Shown here piece by piece: positions 36,084 through 45,039 of a stretch of 64,000 nt of DNA. The position numbers and the translations under genes are program-made. The notes below the pieces were generated by a model. It was given only the letters and a program-made list of their open reading frames with translations. It searched no databases and was not told where the DNA came from. Source of the stretch: an uncultured Kiloniellaceae bacterium (GTDB lineage: Bacteria > Pseudomonadota > Alphaproteobacteria > Kiloniellales > Kiloniellaceae); the NCBI GenBank assembly GCA_947493695.1, contig CANLSF010000002.1:62001-126000 (forward strand), given 5' to 3'. Position 1 is the stretch's first letter, and every line of letters begins with the position of its first letter.

Positions 36084-36748
36084 TTAGCTTCCGCTCTTTC
36101 TGTCATTTTATGAACCCGCAACTGATTTAATTACTGCCATCGAGGTGTCAGACTTGCGCCATTGGTAGGTCGGCACATCAAAGATCAGTAACTTGAAGGG
36201 TGAGCCAATGAACCGACCGGGAGTCTTTTCGGAACAGCAAAAGACAGTAGGGCGGCCCCAAAAGCCATGCCTCTAAACAGTTCGTGTGGCAGAACTGAAA
36301 CTCGCGGGAGCGACATAAGCGATGCAAATCTCGGCTCGGCCATACGAGGCAAAGGATCCCAACTGCGCGCGTCTATGGCAAGCAGGATTGTGTCTTGCGG
36401 ACAACTCAGCGGTCTCTCTCGAAAACGGGCAAATAGATTGCAGGCAAACAACAAAACTGGCAGTTCTCACAAAAATCTATCGATGGTCACTTGACTGGAG
36501 CAAGCTATCAGTCTTTTACTGATCCGAGGTAAACTGAACGGTGTAGTTTAATAGAATTTGATCACGCGTTTGATCGTTTACCCACGACTGTCGATACGGC
36601 ATGTTTGGTTTGCGCAGGAATGCACGGCCATTCTTAAATAAAGCAATCTGGGGCGTGGAGCGCGCCCTGATAGTGTAATAGAGAGTCTCAGTGTTTTCTC
36701 CGACGCCGCGAGGAACGCGCCGACTCTGATGAAGTGAGAGGGGAACCT
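36084..36748. other. Long divergent intergenic region, possible gene remnant
   Basis: 665 nt between the MFS gene and the RND operon. A short plus-strand frame at 36322-36522 begins MQISARPYEAKDPNCARLW, which resembles the start of a GNAT acetyltransferase, but the rest does not and no full domain follows; it may be a decayed copy. The last 60 nt should contain the operon promoter, and GAGAGGGG at 36737-36744 is the ribosome site of the RND gene. Confidence 0.45.
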
Positions 36749-39229
36749 ATGCCAGCGCAACCTGGAGACCAGGGATCGCAATCCGGATCGTCCGGTTCGG
36801 GACACAAGACTGATAGCGCCCCCATGAATACATCAGACGATGCCCTCGCGCTTGCCAGAAGCCGTGCGCGAACCGGTTTTGACCGCAAGGTCATAAATTT
36901 TGCCGGCTGGGTTTTGCGCTGGCGCTGGCCCGTCCTGATATTCTGTATCCTCTTCGCCGTCGCCGCAGCCTCTGGCGCACGCCACCTCAGCTTCACCAGT
37001 GACTACAGGGTCTTTTTCGGGGACGACAATCCGCAGCTTCTCACCTACGAAGCGCTCCAGAAAACCTACACCAAGGATGACAATGTCAGCTTTGTGCTAA
37101 AGCCGGATGATGGGCAGGTCTTTTCCCCCACCTTCCTCACGGCATTGCGTGATCTGACCGATGCCTCCTGGCAGGTTCCCTACAGCACGCGCGTCGACAG
37201 TATCACCAACTTTCAGCACAGCTTTGCCGATGGTGACGATCTGACTGTCCAGGATCTCGTAGGTAAGAACCTGGAGTTGAACCCGGCGGAGATCGCGAAC
37301 ATTCGCGCGGTAGCTTTGGATGAACCACTGCTGCTGCACAGGGTGATATCAAGTGATGCCCAAACAACCAGCGTAAATGTCACAATCACTTTACCGCAAA
37401 AAAGCGAGCATGAAACCGCCGAAGTTATGAGCTTCGTGCGGGACATGGCGGAGAAATTCCGCGCAGAGAACCCAAATGTCACACTGGTCATGACCGGTGT
37501 CGTGCCACTCAATAATGCCTTCTCTGAATCCAGTATCCGCGACATCAAAACACTAATTCCATACATGTGTGGAATTTTACTGCTGGTCATGTTTGCCCTG
37601 CTGCGCTCACTTAACGGGACCATAACGGCACTTGTCTTGATTGGGTTATCAGCGCTCACTGCACTTGGCTTTGCCGGGTACATGGGGATCAAATTGACCC
37701 CACCCTCCGCGGTGGCACCGACCGTGATCCTCACCATTGCCATCGCCGACTCGATTCACCTCCTCGTGACCATGTTTCGTGAAATGCGCAAGGGTGCTTC
37801 AAAGTACGCGGCCATTGTCGAAAGCCTGCGAGTCAACTTTGGTCCCGTATTCCTGACCAGCCTGACGACAGTCATGGGCTTCCTGAGTCTGAACTTCAGC
37901 GATGCGCCTCCCTTCCATGATCTGGGTAATATTTCGTCCATTGGCGTAGCCGCTGCCTGGCTATACTCGATCCTCTTGCTCCCTGCGATGATTGCCGTAC
38001 TTCCGGTGCGCATCAAAGCGGGACAAGGCGGTTCCGAGAAAGCCGCCGGCATGGATATGCTTGCAGAGTTTGTGATCAGCAAGCGGCGCCCTGTGCTTAT
38101 CCTGATGACGTTGATCGTCGTGGGTCTGGGCGCCATGATTCCGCAGATCGAACTCAACGATCAGTTTGTCAGGTATTTCGACGAATCACTCGAATTCCGG
38201 TCCGACACTGATTTCGCGACCGAGCATCTCTCGGGGGTCTACCAGGTCAACTGGTCCCTGCCCGCCGCCGAATCCGGCGGCATCAGTGATCCGGAATACC
38301 TTGCCAAAGCGGAAGCCTTCTCGAACTGGCTGAAGGGGCAGAATGGTGTCGCCCACGTCCAGACGCTAACCGATACCTTTAAGCGCCTAAACATGAATAT
38401 GCATGGCGACGAGCCTGAATGGTATAGGCTGCCCGAGCTTCGCGATCTGGCCGCGCAGTACCTGCTGTTGTTTGAGCTTTCCCTCCCATATGGCCTCGAT
38501 CTCAATAACCAGATCAATGTCGATAAGTCGGCAATGCGCGTCATTGTCACGACAGACGACATCAGCACCAACCAATTGCGTACTCTTGAGCGCGGGGCAA
38601 CGGCATGGTTTGACGCCAACTTCCCGGCAGGAAAAACCGAAGCCAGCAGCCCCTTCGTGATGTTCGCCTATATTTCCCAACGCAACATCGTCGGCATGCT
38701 GACCGGTACCGTAACGGCCTTCATCCTGATTTCCCTGTCACTGATGTTTGCCCTGCGCAACTTCCGGCTCGGTGTTGTCAGCCTTGTCCCGAATCTGGTT
38801 CCTATCATCATGGCATTCGGGATCTGGTCGATTTTTGTTGGCGAGGTCGGGTTGGCATCATCGGTGGTCACGGCCACCAGCCTGGGGATCATCGTGGATG
38901 CGACAGTCCATTTTCTATCCAAGTATCAGCGCGGTCGACGCGACCGGAATGAAGACGCGGCAGGTGCTGTTCGTTATGCATTCTCGACGGTCGGAACAGC
39001 CCTTTGGGTGACCTCGGCCATTCTCATCGCCGGCTTTGCCGTTCTGTCCTTCTCGACCTTCCGGATCAATGAAGACATGGGCATGCTGACGGCGATCGCC
39101 ATTGCTGTCGCCCTGATCGCCGACTTCCTGCTTCTTCCAACGCTGTTGCTCACGGTCGACAAAGGACGCAAGCATAGCGGCGAAGCAAGTATCGGCACCT
39201 CTCAACTCGCCACCAAACCCGCGGAGTAG
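36749..39229 (+). CDS. RND/MMPL-family exporter
   Basis: Inner-membrane permease of 826 residues with two repeats of one helix, a large periplasmic loop and five helices. The intramembrane motifs AIADSIHLLVTMFREM (first half) and GIIVDATVHFLSKYQRG (second half) are those of the RND superfamily branch near HpnN and MmpL, which move lipids, hopanoids or other hydrophobic compounds. The N-terminal 30 residues are Gln/Ser/Gly-rich and cytoplasmic. ATG 36749 is chosen for its GAGAGGGG; a GTG at 36734 is possible. It is followed within 8 nt by the LolA-like gene and is the motor of the three-gene operon. Confidence 0.92.
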   Translation: MPAQPGDQGSQSGSSGSGHKTDSAPMNTSDDALALARSRARTGFDRKVINFAGWVLRWRWPVLIFCILFAVAAASGARHLSFTSDYRVFFGDDNPQLLTYEALQKTYTKDDNVSFVLKPDDGQVFSPTFLTALRDLTDASWQVPYSTRVDSITNFQHSFADGDDLTVQDLVGKNLELNPAEIANIRAVALDEPLLLHRVISSDAQTTSVNVTITLPQKSEHETAEVMSFVRDMAEKFRAENPNVTLVMTGVVPLNNAFSESSIRDIKTLIPYMCGILLLVMFALLRSLNGTITALVLIGLSALTALGFAGYMGIKLTPPSAVAPTVILTIAIADSIHLLVTMFREMRKGASKYAAIVESLRVNFGPVFLTSLTTVMGFLSLNFSDAPPFHDLGNISSIGVAAAWLYSILLLPAMIAVLPVRIKAGQGGSEKAAGMDMLAEFVISKRRPVLILMTLIVVGLGAMIPQIELNDQFVRYFDESLEFRSDTDFATEHLSGVYQVNWSLPAAESGGISDPEYLAKAEAFSNWLKGQNGVAHVQTLTDTFKRLNMNMHGDEPEWYRLPELRDLAAQYLLLFELSLPYGLDLNNQINVDKSAMRVIVTTDDISTNQLRTLERGATAWFDANFPAGKTEASSPFVMFAYISQRNIVGMLTGTVTAFILISLSLMFALRNFRLGVVSLVPNLVPIIMAFGIWSIFVGEVGLASSVVTATSLGIIVDATVHFLSKYQRGRRDRNEDAAGAVRYAFSTVGTALWVTSAILIAGFAVLSFSTFRINEDMGMLTAIAIAVALIADFLLLPTLLLTVDKGRKHSGEASIGTSQLATKPAE

Positions 39230-39237
39230 TCAGACGC

Positions 39238-40074
39238 ATGAATTCCTTCCAATCTCAACATTCGCCCAGACGCTCAGGCGTTACTGCGATCATGCTTGCG
39301 GCCCTCAGTGTTACAGCTGCTTTCGGCGCAGGTTCTGCCCTGGCCGAGACTCCTGAAGAGAAAGGCCTCGCAATCGCTGTTGAAGCTGACAAACGCGACC
39401 TGGGCTGGGTCGACAGCGAATCAGAACTCAAGATGATCCTGACCAATCGCAACGGCGAAACCAGTACGCGGGAACTCCGGATCAAGTCGCTTGAAGTTGA
39501 GGATCCCACTGTTGGGGACAAGAGCCTTACCATCTTTGACCGCCCCAGAGATATCGAAGGCACGGCCTTCCTGTCTCACACTAAGATTACGGAACCGGAT
39601 GATCAGTGGCTTTATCTTCCGGCTCTGAAACGGGTCAAGCGGATCTCCTCCGCAAACAAATCTGGCCCCTTTGTGGGGAGTGAATTTGCCTACGAAGACC
39701 TGATCAGTCAGGAAGTCGCGAAATACACCTACAAATGGCTGCGCGACGAAGCCTGCGGCGATCTTCAGTGCTTCGTTGTCGAGCGCTTCCCGGTATATGA
39801 AAACTCCGGCTACACCAAGCAGGTCGTCTGGATCGATCAGCAGGAATACCGCCCCATGAAGACTGACTTCTACGATCGTAAGGACAGTCTGCTGAAAACA
39901 CTCGTCAACACAGACTACAACCAATATCTGGATCAATACTGGCGCGCGCACACTCTGCAGATGGACAACCATCAGACCGGCAAATCAACAACCCTTACAT
40001 TTGACGGCTATAAGTTTAGAATAGGCAGCAGTGAAGGTGATTTTACCTCGAACAGGCTTAAGCGGGCGCGTTAG
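39238..40074 (+). CDS. Periplasmic LolA-like outer-membrane lipoprotein-sorting family protein
   Basis: 278 residues. After a twin-charged N-terminus a hydrophobic segment and cleavage site (ALA near residue 34) direct export. The mature part follows the LolA-like fold used with MMPL exporters: GETSTRELRIKSLE, TAFLSHTKITEPDDQWLYLPALKRVKRI, GSEFAYEDL and TKQVVWIDQQEYRPMKTDFYD. Such proteins present a hydrophobic half-barrel and could carry the exported lipid through the periplasm. Start 8 nt after the RND gene; the stop overlaps the GTG of the barrel gene by one base. Confidence 0.9.
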   Translation: MNSFQSQHSPRRSGVTAIMLAALSVTAAFGAGSALAETPEEKGLAIAVEADKRDLGWVDSESELKMILTNRNGETSTRELRIKSLEVEDPTVGDKSLTIFDRPRDIEGTAFLSHTKITEPDDQWLYLPALKRVKRISSANKSGPFVGSEFAYEDLISQEVAKYTYKWLRDEACGDLQCFVVERFPVYENSGYTKQVVWIDQQEYRPMKTDFYDRKDSLLKTLVNTDYNQYLDQYWRAHTLQMDNHQTGKSTTLTFDGYKFRIGSSEGDFTSNRLKRAR

Positions 40075-41351
40075 TGATTTTCGGTTCAGACAAGGGACGA
40101 CTCCTTAAGGGCGACGGAAATGTAAGGGCTTCAGCAGTCGCTGGAGCCCTCGCTCTTAGCGCATTCAGCGCAGCCTTAAGCCTGCCGAACGTAGTGCAGG
40201 CCGGCGATTGGGATTTTTCCGGTTCCGTCGCCGGCGAACTGCGGGTCTTTCCAAATGCGCCAGCGTTTGACGAACAGGACGACACCAGGTTCTCACCCTC
40301 AATTGCCGTCGAACCAGAAGTCGTTTACGAGTGGAGCGGCGGTGATGACCGCATTACCTTCGTGCCCTTTGCGCGCCTGGATGCTCACGACGACAATCGC
40401 AGCCACGTCGATCTGCGTGAGTTGAACTGGCTGCATGTTGCCGACGACTGGGACTCGGTGATCGGCGTTGATAAGGTTTTCTGGGGCGTTACCGAATCCC
40501 GTCATCTGGTCGATATCATCAACCAGGACGATGCCGTCGAGGACGTGGATGGTGAAGACAAGCTTGGCCAGCCCATGCTCAATCTAAACCTCTTTCGGGA
40601 CTGGGGAACCCTCAGCGGGTTTGTCCTGCCGGGCTTCCGCGAACGACCATTTCGCTCGAACGATGCCCGTCTACGGGGCGGCTTGCCGGTTGATGACGAT
40701 AATGCGACCTACGAGTCCAACGCCGAAGAGTATCACGTAGACTTCGCAGTTCGCTGGGCTCACACCTTCGATGATCTGGACGTCGGCATCGCCCACTTCC
40801 ACGGCACCAGCCGGGAACCGCGCCTGCTGCCGCGCGTAAACGACGATGGTCGCGTGGTGCTGGTGCCCCGCTATGACCAGATCGATCAGACCAGTCTGGA
40901 TGCACAGCTCACAAAGGACGCGTGGCTCTGGAAACTGGAGGCGATTTCCCGCAGTGGCCAGGGCGACCGGTTCTTCGCAACGGTTGCCGGATTCGAATAC
41001 ACCATCTTTGGCCTCCTAGACAGCAACGCGGATCTGGGACTTCTCGCCGAGTACCTTTATGACGGGCGGGATGAAGACGACGCGCCGGCGGTTCTGACCG
41101 ATGACGATTTTTTCCTGGGCGCACGTGCCACACTCAATGACGAACAGGACACGACTTTCCTGATCGGCGGAATTGTTGACCGGGACACCCAGTCCACTTC
41201 TTTCTCAGTCGAGGCGGAACGACGCATCGGTCAGCACTGGAAAGCAGAGTTGGAGGGACGTTTCTTTGTCAATGTCGACGATGAAGACCTCATCCTGAAC
41301 GGAATCCGCGACGACGATGTGATCACGCTCCGGCTGACCCGGTTCTTTTAG
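40074..41351 (+). CDS. Outer-membrane beta-barrel protein, DUF1302-like
   Basis: 425 residues starting with GTG at 40074, which shares a base with the preceding stop (TAGTG). Signal peptide extends to about residue 43 (LPNVVQA). The mature chain alternates polar and hydrophobic residues and ends RLTRFF, the C-terminal aromatic signal for barrel assembly. The segment LRELNWLHVADDWDSVIGVD-KVFWGVTES resembles DUF1302 barrels, which often accompany RND/MMPL exporters. It is very rich in Asp. The likely role is the outer-membrane end or acceptor of the export path formed with the two preceding genes. Confidence 0.85.
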   Translation: MIFGSDKGRLLKGDGNVRASAVAGALALSAFSAALSLPNVVQAGDWDFSGSVAGELRVFPNAPAFDEQDDTRFSPSIAVEPEVVYEWSGGDDRITFVPFARLDAHDDNRSHVDLRELNWLHVADDWDSVIGVDKVFWGVTESRHLVDIINQDDAVEDVDGEDKLGQPMLNLNLFRDWGTLSGFVLPGFRERPFRSNDARLRGGLPVDDDNATYESNAEEYHVDFAVRWAHTFDDLDVGIAHFHGTSREPRLLPRVNDDGRVVLVPRYDQIDQTSLDAQLTKDAWLWKLEAISRSGQGDRFFATVAGFEYTIFGLLDSNADLGLLAEYLYDGRDEDDAPAVLTDDDFFLGARATLNDEQDTTFLIGGIVDRDTQSTSFSVEAERRIGQHWKAELEGRFFVNVDDEDLILNGIRDDDVITLRLTRFF

Positions 41352-41364
41352 CGCGTATCGCATT

Positions 41365-41388
41365 CCTTCGAACAGGCCTGTTCGAAGG
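41365..41388. repeat. 24-bp perfect palindrome between convergent genes
   Basis: CCTTCGAACAGG (41365-41376) is followed directly by its reverse complement (41377-41388). It lies between the converging barrel and cyclase genes. As RNA it would form a 10-bp stem with a GGCC loop, but no T run follows on either side. Confidence 0.75.
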
Positions 41389-41432
41389 CATATGCTAGAG
41401 AACGCACTTAAGTCCGTGCACGCCAGATGAGA

Positions 41433-43088
41433 TTATTCTCCATCCGGCATGGGCGCAGGTTCTGTGCTCTCCAATGTGAAGATCTCACGGTCGTTCCGAA
41501 CACCGCGCAAGCTATGCCGACCAAGAGAAACGGCTCCCCTGCAGAGGTGACTGGCAATTTCAGCAGAGAAGAGAATCTGTTGATCCAGGTGTTTGCAGAT
41601 GTTGCCGATACGCACTGCTTCATTCGCAGCCGGTCCGATCACTGTAAAGTCGAGACGCTGATCAACCCCGACGTTGCCGTAGGTGACCTTGCCTTTATGG
41701 ATCGAGAGTGCAAAGCGCAGTTCCGCTTCGCCGCGCGCGGTCCGCTCGGCGTTAAGCGTCTCGAGGCGGCGGCTAGAGTCTTTCGCCGCCTCAATAGCCC
41801 GAAAGCAGGCGGCCGCGACCGGCGTGCAGTTCAGACAGCCGGGAACAGGGTTCTCATCGTCGATCGGGAAAATCGCGAGAACAGCGTCACCGATAAACTT
41901 CAGAACCTCGCCGCCCCGTTCCAGCACGGCACTGGCAGTACACTCGAAAAAGCTGTTTAGGACATTCAGGTATTCCGCTCGTGAGAGGTTCTCCGCCATC
42001 TCGGTCGAATCCCGCAGATCGCAAAACCAGATTACCGCATTGATATCTTCTCCATCGCCCCGTTGGACACGGCCGTTCAGGACGCGCTCTCCCGTGTAGG
42101 CGCCGAGGTAGGTGTCCAGCAATGAGCGGGACATCTGGCGGAGCGCATGAACCTCGAAGAGACGGCTGAGCAGCGGCAGGATTTCATAGATATGCCCAAG
42201 GTCCCGCGTGGAAAAGCCGCCGGGTTCGTCTGTGGTCAAGGTCAGGGCATTGGCCTGCCCATTGGAGAACGGCAGCGGCATTGCGACATAGTCGGTCGCG
42301 CCATCCGCCTGAAGGTCACGCAGGATTGGAAAATCGAGAACCGGGTTGTCCCCTTCCAGGCGCCGGCGAATACCGCCAACGCCGTCGAAAATCGGAACCA
42401 GAGGTGAGTTAAGGTAGGCGGAGGACGTCAGAGCCTCGTAAGGCACTTCGGTCTGGTTCGAAGTCTCACTGCCCCGATGCCAGCGATAGGCGTTCCCAAG
42501 CAGTTGCGGATGCAGAGTCCGCACAATCAACGCCAGACGCATCAGCGGCACCTGCTCTTCCACCAGCTTGCGACCCAGGCGCGCCACAAGCTCCGGCGTT
42601 GTCGCCGCCTCCCAGGCTTCGCTCATCAACCAACCCGTGAAGGGATTCCCGCGGGTGTAGACCACGTTTCCCGGTTCGATCGAGACTTCCGCGTCTTCCT
42701 CGTACCAGGAGTCCATCCGGTTCTGATAAAACGCGATGTAACCGTCCAGCTCAGCGACCTCGGGTAAGGGGTCCTCGTAGCTCCAGACCACGTTCTCGGC
42801 GAACTTGTCGCCAACCGTCAGACTCCAATAGGAAGCGTTGCCCTTGAAGGGACAATGGGTGTGATGACTGGTTCGCTCCATGAGGTCCATACGCACATCT
42901 TCGCGCGGCAGATAGTAAACCGGCGCGTAGCGGGTCTCCCGGAGCAGCAGCGCAGATCTGGTATCCGCAACGACTGTACCGTTGAAGACAACCTTGACGC
43001 GCTTGTCGGAAGGCAGGATTTCCAGTTTGTAGTCAGGATTACCCTCGAGCTGCGCCCGCTCGCCTGGAACTGCGATCACTTCACCCAT
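41433..43088 (-). CDS. DUF427-class III adenylate/guanylate cyclase fusion
   Basis: 551 residues, soluble. Residues 1-130 are a DUF427 domain (VVADTRSALLLRET, YYLPREDVRMDL, HCPFKGNASYWSL, ENVVWSYEDPLPEV). A middle part (about 140-330; MRLALIVRTLHPQLLGN) resembles N-terminal regions of rhizobial cyclases. The C-terminal class III catalytic domain looks active: metal Asp in WFCDLRDSTEM and KFIGDAVLAIF, the Lys/Asp pair for adenine (KFIGD, RLDFTVIG) and transition-state Asn and Arg in GPAANEAVRIGN. It probably makes cAMP. GAGGGCAGG precedes the ATG, and a 10-bp inverted repeat lies 25 nt upstream. A second, free-standing DUF427 gene is at 57896-58294. Confidence 0.9.
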   Translation of the reverse strand: MGEVIAVPGERAQLEGNPDYKLEILPSDKRVKVVFNGTVVADTRSALLLRETRYAPVYYLPREDVRMDLMERTSHHTHCPFKGNASYWSLTVGDKFAENVVWSYEDPLPEVAELDGYIAFYQNRMDSWYEEDAEVSIEPGNVVYTRGNPFTGWLMSEAWEAATTPELVARLGRKLVEEQVPLMRLALIVRTLHPQLLGNAYRWHRGSETSNQTEVPYEALTSSAYLNSPLVPIFDGVGGIRRRLEGDNPVLDFPILRDLQADGATDYVAMPLPFSNGQANALTLTTDEPGGFSTRDLGHIYEILPLLSRLFEVHALRQMSRSLLDTYLGAYTGERVLNGRVQRGDGEDINAVIWFCDLRDSTEMAENLSRAEYLNVLNSFFECTASAVLERGGEVLKFIGDAVLAIFPIDDENPVPGCLNCTPVAAACFRAIEAAKDSSRRLETLNAERTARGEAELRFALSIHKGKVTYGNVGVDQRLDFTVIGPAANEAVRIGNICKHLDQQILFSAEIASHLCRGAVSLGRHSLRGVRNDREIFTLESTEPAPMPDGE

Positions 43089-43112
43089 GCCTGCCCTCGT
43101 TTCACCTTCATC

Positions 43113-43140
43113 AAATCACCCCCCTTAGATGGGGTGATTT
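43113..43140. repeat. 10-bp perfect inverted repeat upstream of the cyclase
   Basis: AAATCACCCC (43113-43122) and GGGGTGATTT (43131-43140) with an 8-nt spacer. Centred about 38 nt before the cyclase ATG, it could be an operator overlapping the promoter or a leader hairpin. Confidence 0.65.
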
Positions 43141-43306
43141 CTCCGGAGTTACCATCGAAACATCAGCAGTTTACCACGATTTCCATAAGAATTATTGAAA
43201 CGATCTGCCTCTATAGCGAAGCGATTGAATTGCCGATCACGGAATCAAGCAATTCGTTCGCGAAGATGTGACTTCCCAGCTCTCATGTCAGCCGCAACTA
43301 TCACTT

Positions 43307-43705
43307 ATGTCTGTTCCCGCAAGCATTCTTCTGGTCGAAGACGACCCCGATTTCGCAATGGCGGTTCACAGCATTCTCGTGGATGCCGGGTACGAAATTT
43401 CAGGTGTCGCCCGCAGCTGCACAGACGCTTTGGCCTTGGCAAGCGAGCAGCGACCGGATCTTGCGATTCTCGATTTTAATCTGGAAGACAATATCGATGG
43501 CGTCACCCTGGGTTTTGAACTTGCCGCAAGTGGTATTCCGATCATTTACCTGACCGGCGAAATCACAGTCACTATTCAACGCGCCTACGAAATAGCTTCG
43601 GATTTTCTGGAAAAGCCGGTCCGAAAGGAAGATTTGCTTAGTTCGGTGGAAGGAATTTTCGCAAACGGTGCTGCGAACGCGCGAAACAGCCCGCTCTCAC
43701 CTTAA
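43307..43705 (+). CDS. Stand-alone response-regulator receiver
   Basis: 132 residues holding a single CheY-like receiver and no output domain. ILLVEDDPDFAM has the acidic pocket, LAILDFNLED the phospho-accepting Asp, YLTGE the Thr switch and DFLEKPVRKEDLL the Lys-Pro. Residues after 118 are a short tail. Start ATG 43307 (MSVPASILLVED) is preferred over an upstream in-frame start at 43268. It is divergent from the cyclase gene; no kinase is encoded nearby, so its partner is unknown. Confidence 0.9.
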   Translation: MSVPASILLVEDDPDFAMAVHSILVDAGYEISGVARSCTDALALASEQRPDLAILDFNLEDNIDGVTLGFELAASGIPIIYLTGEITVTIQRAYEIASDFLEKPVRKEDLLSSVEGIFANGAANARNSPLSP

Positions 43706-43809
43706 TTTGAGCTGCACGAACTCTTCAGGCAAAATTCAATCCGAATCTTTCCTGTCGTTCAAACCAACAGACTCACTGCTATCTGTCGCTCGCTCCGCAA
43801 AACTTGCTT

Positions 43810-43947
43810 TCAGACGCTGGTTAACAGCCCAAAAACATAAGCGACGACCACAAAAACAACGACACCAACCACGACACCCTCCGCCCAGAACAACAAGCTC
43901 CGTTGCTCGTGTCGCGTGTCCTTGCTTTCCTTTACCGACCTGTACAT
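43810..43947 (-). CDS. 45-residue single-span membrane protein
   Basis: A short frame of 45 codons plus stop. It has a charged head (MYRSVKESKDTRHEQRS), a hydrophobic helix (LLFWAEGVVVGVVVFVVVAYVFGLL) and no tail. GGGAGAGC lies 8 nt before the ATG at 43947. Positive residues in front of the helix predict a cytoplasmic N-terminus. No family is recognised. It faces the receiver gene tail to tail. Confidence 0.65.
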   Translation of the reverse strand: MYRSVKESKDTRHEQRSLLFWAEGVVVGVVVFVVVAYVFGLLTSV

Positions 43948-44274
43948 AACGCTCTCCCGACACAACTTGTGTTATGACCTTCGAGTGGTGCTTTACGCCT
44001 TCGTTACGACTTCAGTATAGCCGGTCTCGGATCGATTTGCATGGAAACATTTGTGACACTTGGTCAGCATGCAATGAAACCCTCGACTGACTGCCTCCAG
44101 CAGTAGTGAGATTGTTGTTTTTCAACCTCTTACTGGATGACAGGCGCTTTTTCCCCATGGCCGGTACGGTTTCAGCGTGTTAACATTCCAAATCCGGTGG
44201 TTCGCAGCAGCCACCGGTCAGTTCATAACGTCAGAGTTGCAAGAATGCACCCCCGGTGCTTTGGAGTTCGAAAT
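43948..44274. other. Divergent intergenic region
   Basis: 327 nt between the 45-residue membrane protein and the DUF4197 gene. I see no gene and no clear repeat; it should carry both promoters. Confidence 0.4.
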
Positions 44275-45039
44275 ATGCGCAAAGCCTTCGTCACCACAAT
44301 TGTACTCCTCACAGCATTGCCGCTCTCGCAGAGCATGGCGCAATCGGATTGGCTGAAAAAGGGTACGGACCTGCTCAATTCTTCCGGCGTGACGTCCGGA
44401 TCTGAGAGCTCGGGCGGTTCCGGCATCGGCGGCCTCTCGGTCAACGAGATCAGCGACGGTCTGCGCGAGGCGCTGAAAGTGGGTTCACAGCGCGTCGTCG
44501 ATCAGGTCGGTCAAGCCGACGGTTATAACGGCGATTCCAATATCCACCTGCCCCTGCCGGACTCCCTGAAGAAAGTCCAATCCGCATTGGAACTGGCCGG
44601 CATGTCATCGATGCTGGACGATCTGGAACTGCGCTTGAATCGCGCCGCTGAAGCGGCAGCACCGAAAGCAAAAGCACTGTTCCTGGATGCTATCAGCGAA
44701 ATGTCGCTGGAGGACGCCGAAAAGATTTACAGCGGACCGGACGATGCCGCGACCCGTTATTTTCAGGAGAAGATGACCGGCCCACTGGCCAAGGAGATGG
44801 AACCGGTGGTGAACCAGAGCCTGTCCGAGGTCGGCGCGATTCAGTCCTACGATCAGGTGATGGGCGAATACCGCAGCATCCCATTTGTCCCTGACGCCAA
44901 AGCCGATCTGACGGATTATGTCGTCGACAAAGGCATGGACGGCATCTTCTATTACCTGGCGCAGGAAGAAGCAGCGATCCGCAAGGACCCGTTAAAGCGA
45001 AGCACCGCCCTGCTGCAGAAAGTCTTCAGTGCCCAGTAA
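44275..45039 (+). CDS. DUF4197 exported protein
   Basis: 254 residues with a signal peptide (MRKAFVTTIVLLTALPLSQSMAQ). The mature part follows the DUF4197 pattern: GLREALKVGSQRVVDQVGQADGY, PLPDSLKKVQSALELAG, and a helical C-terminal half ending KDPLKRSTALLQKVF. A Gly/Ser-rich linker (residues 40-60) precedes the domain. Start ATG 44275 has GGAG upstream; the frame continues to 44137 without a signal peptide. The next gene starts inside its last codons. Periplasmic, function unknown. Confidence 0.9.
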   Translation: MRKAFVTTIVLLTALPLSQSMAQSDWLKKGTDLLNSSGVTSGSESSGGSGIGGLSVNEISDGLREALKVGSQRVVDQVGQADGYNGDSNIHLPLPDSLKKVQSALELAGMSSMLDDLELRLNRAAEAAAPKAKALFLDAISEMSLEDAEKIYSGPDDAATRYFQEKMTGPLAKEMEPVVNQSLSEVGAIQSYDQVMGEYRSIPFVPDAKADLTDYVVDKGMDGIFYYLAQEEAAIRKDPLKRSTALLQKVFSAQ

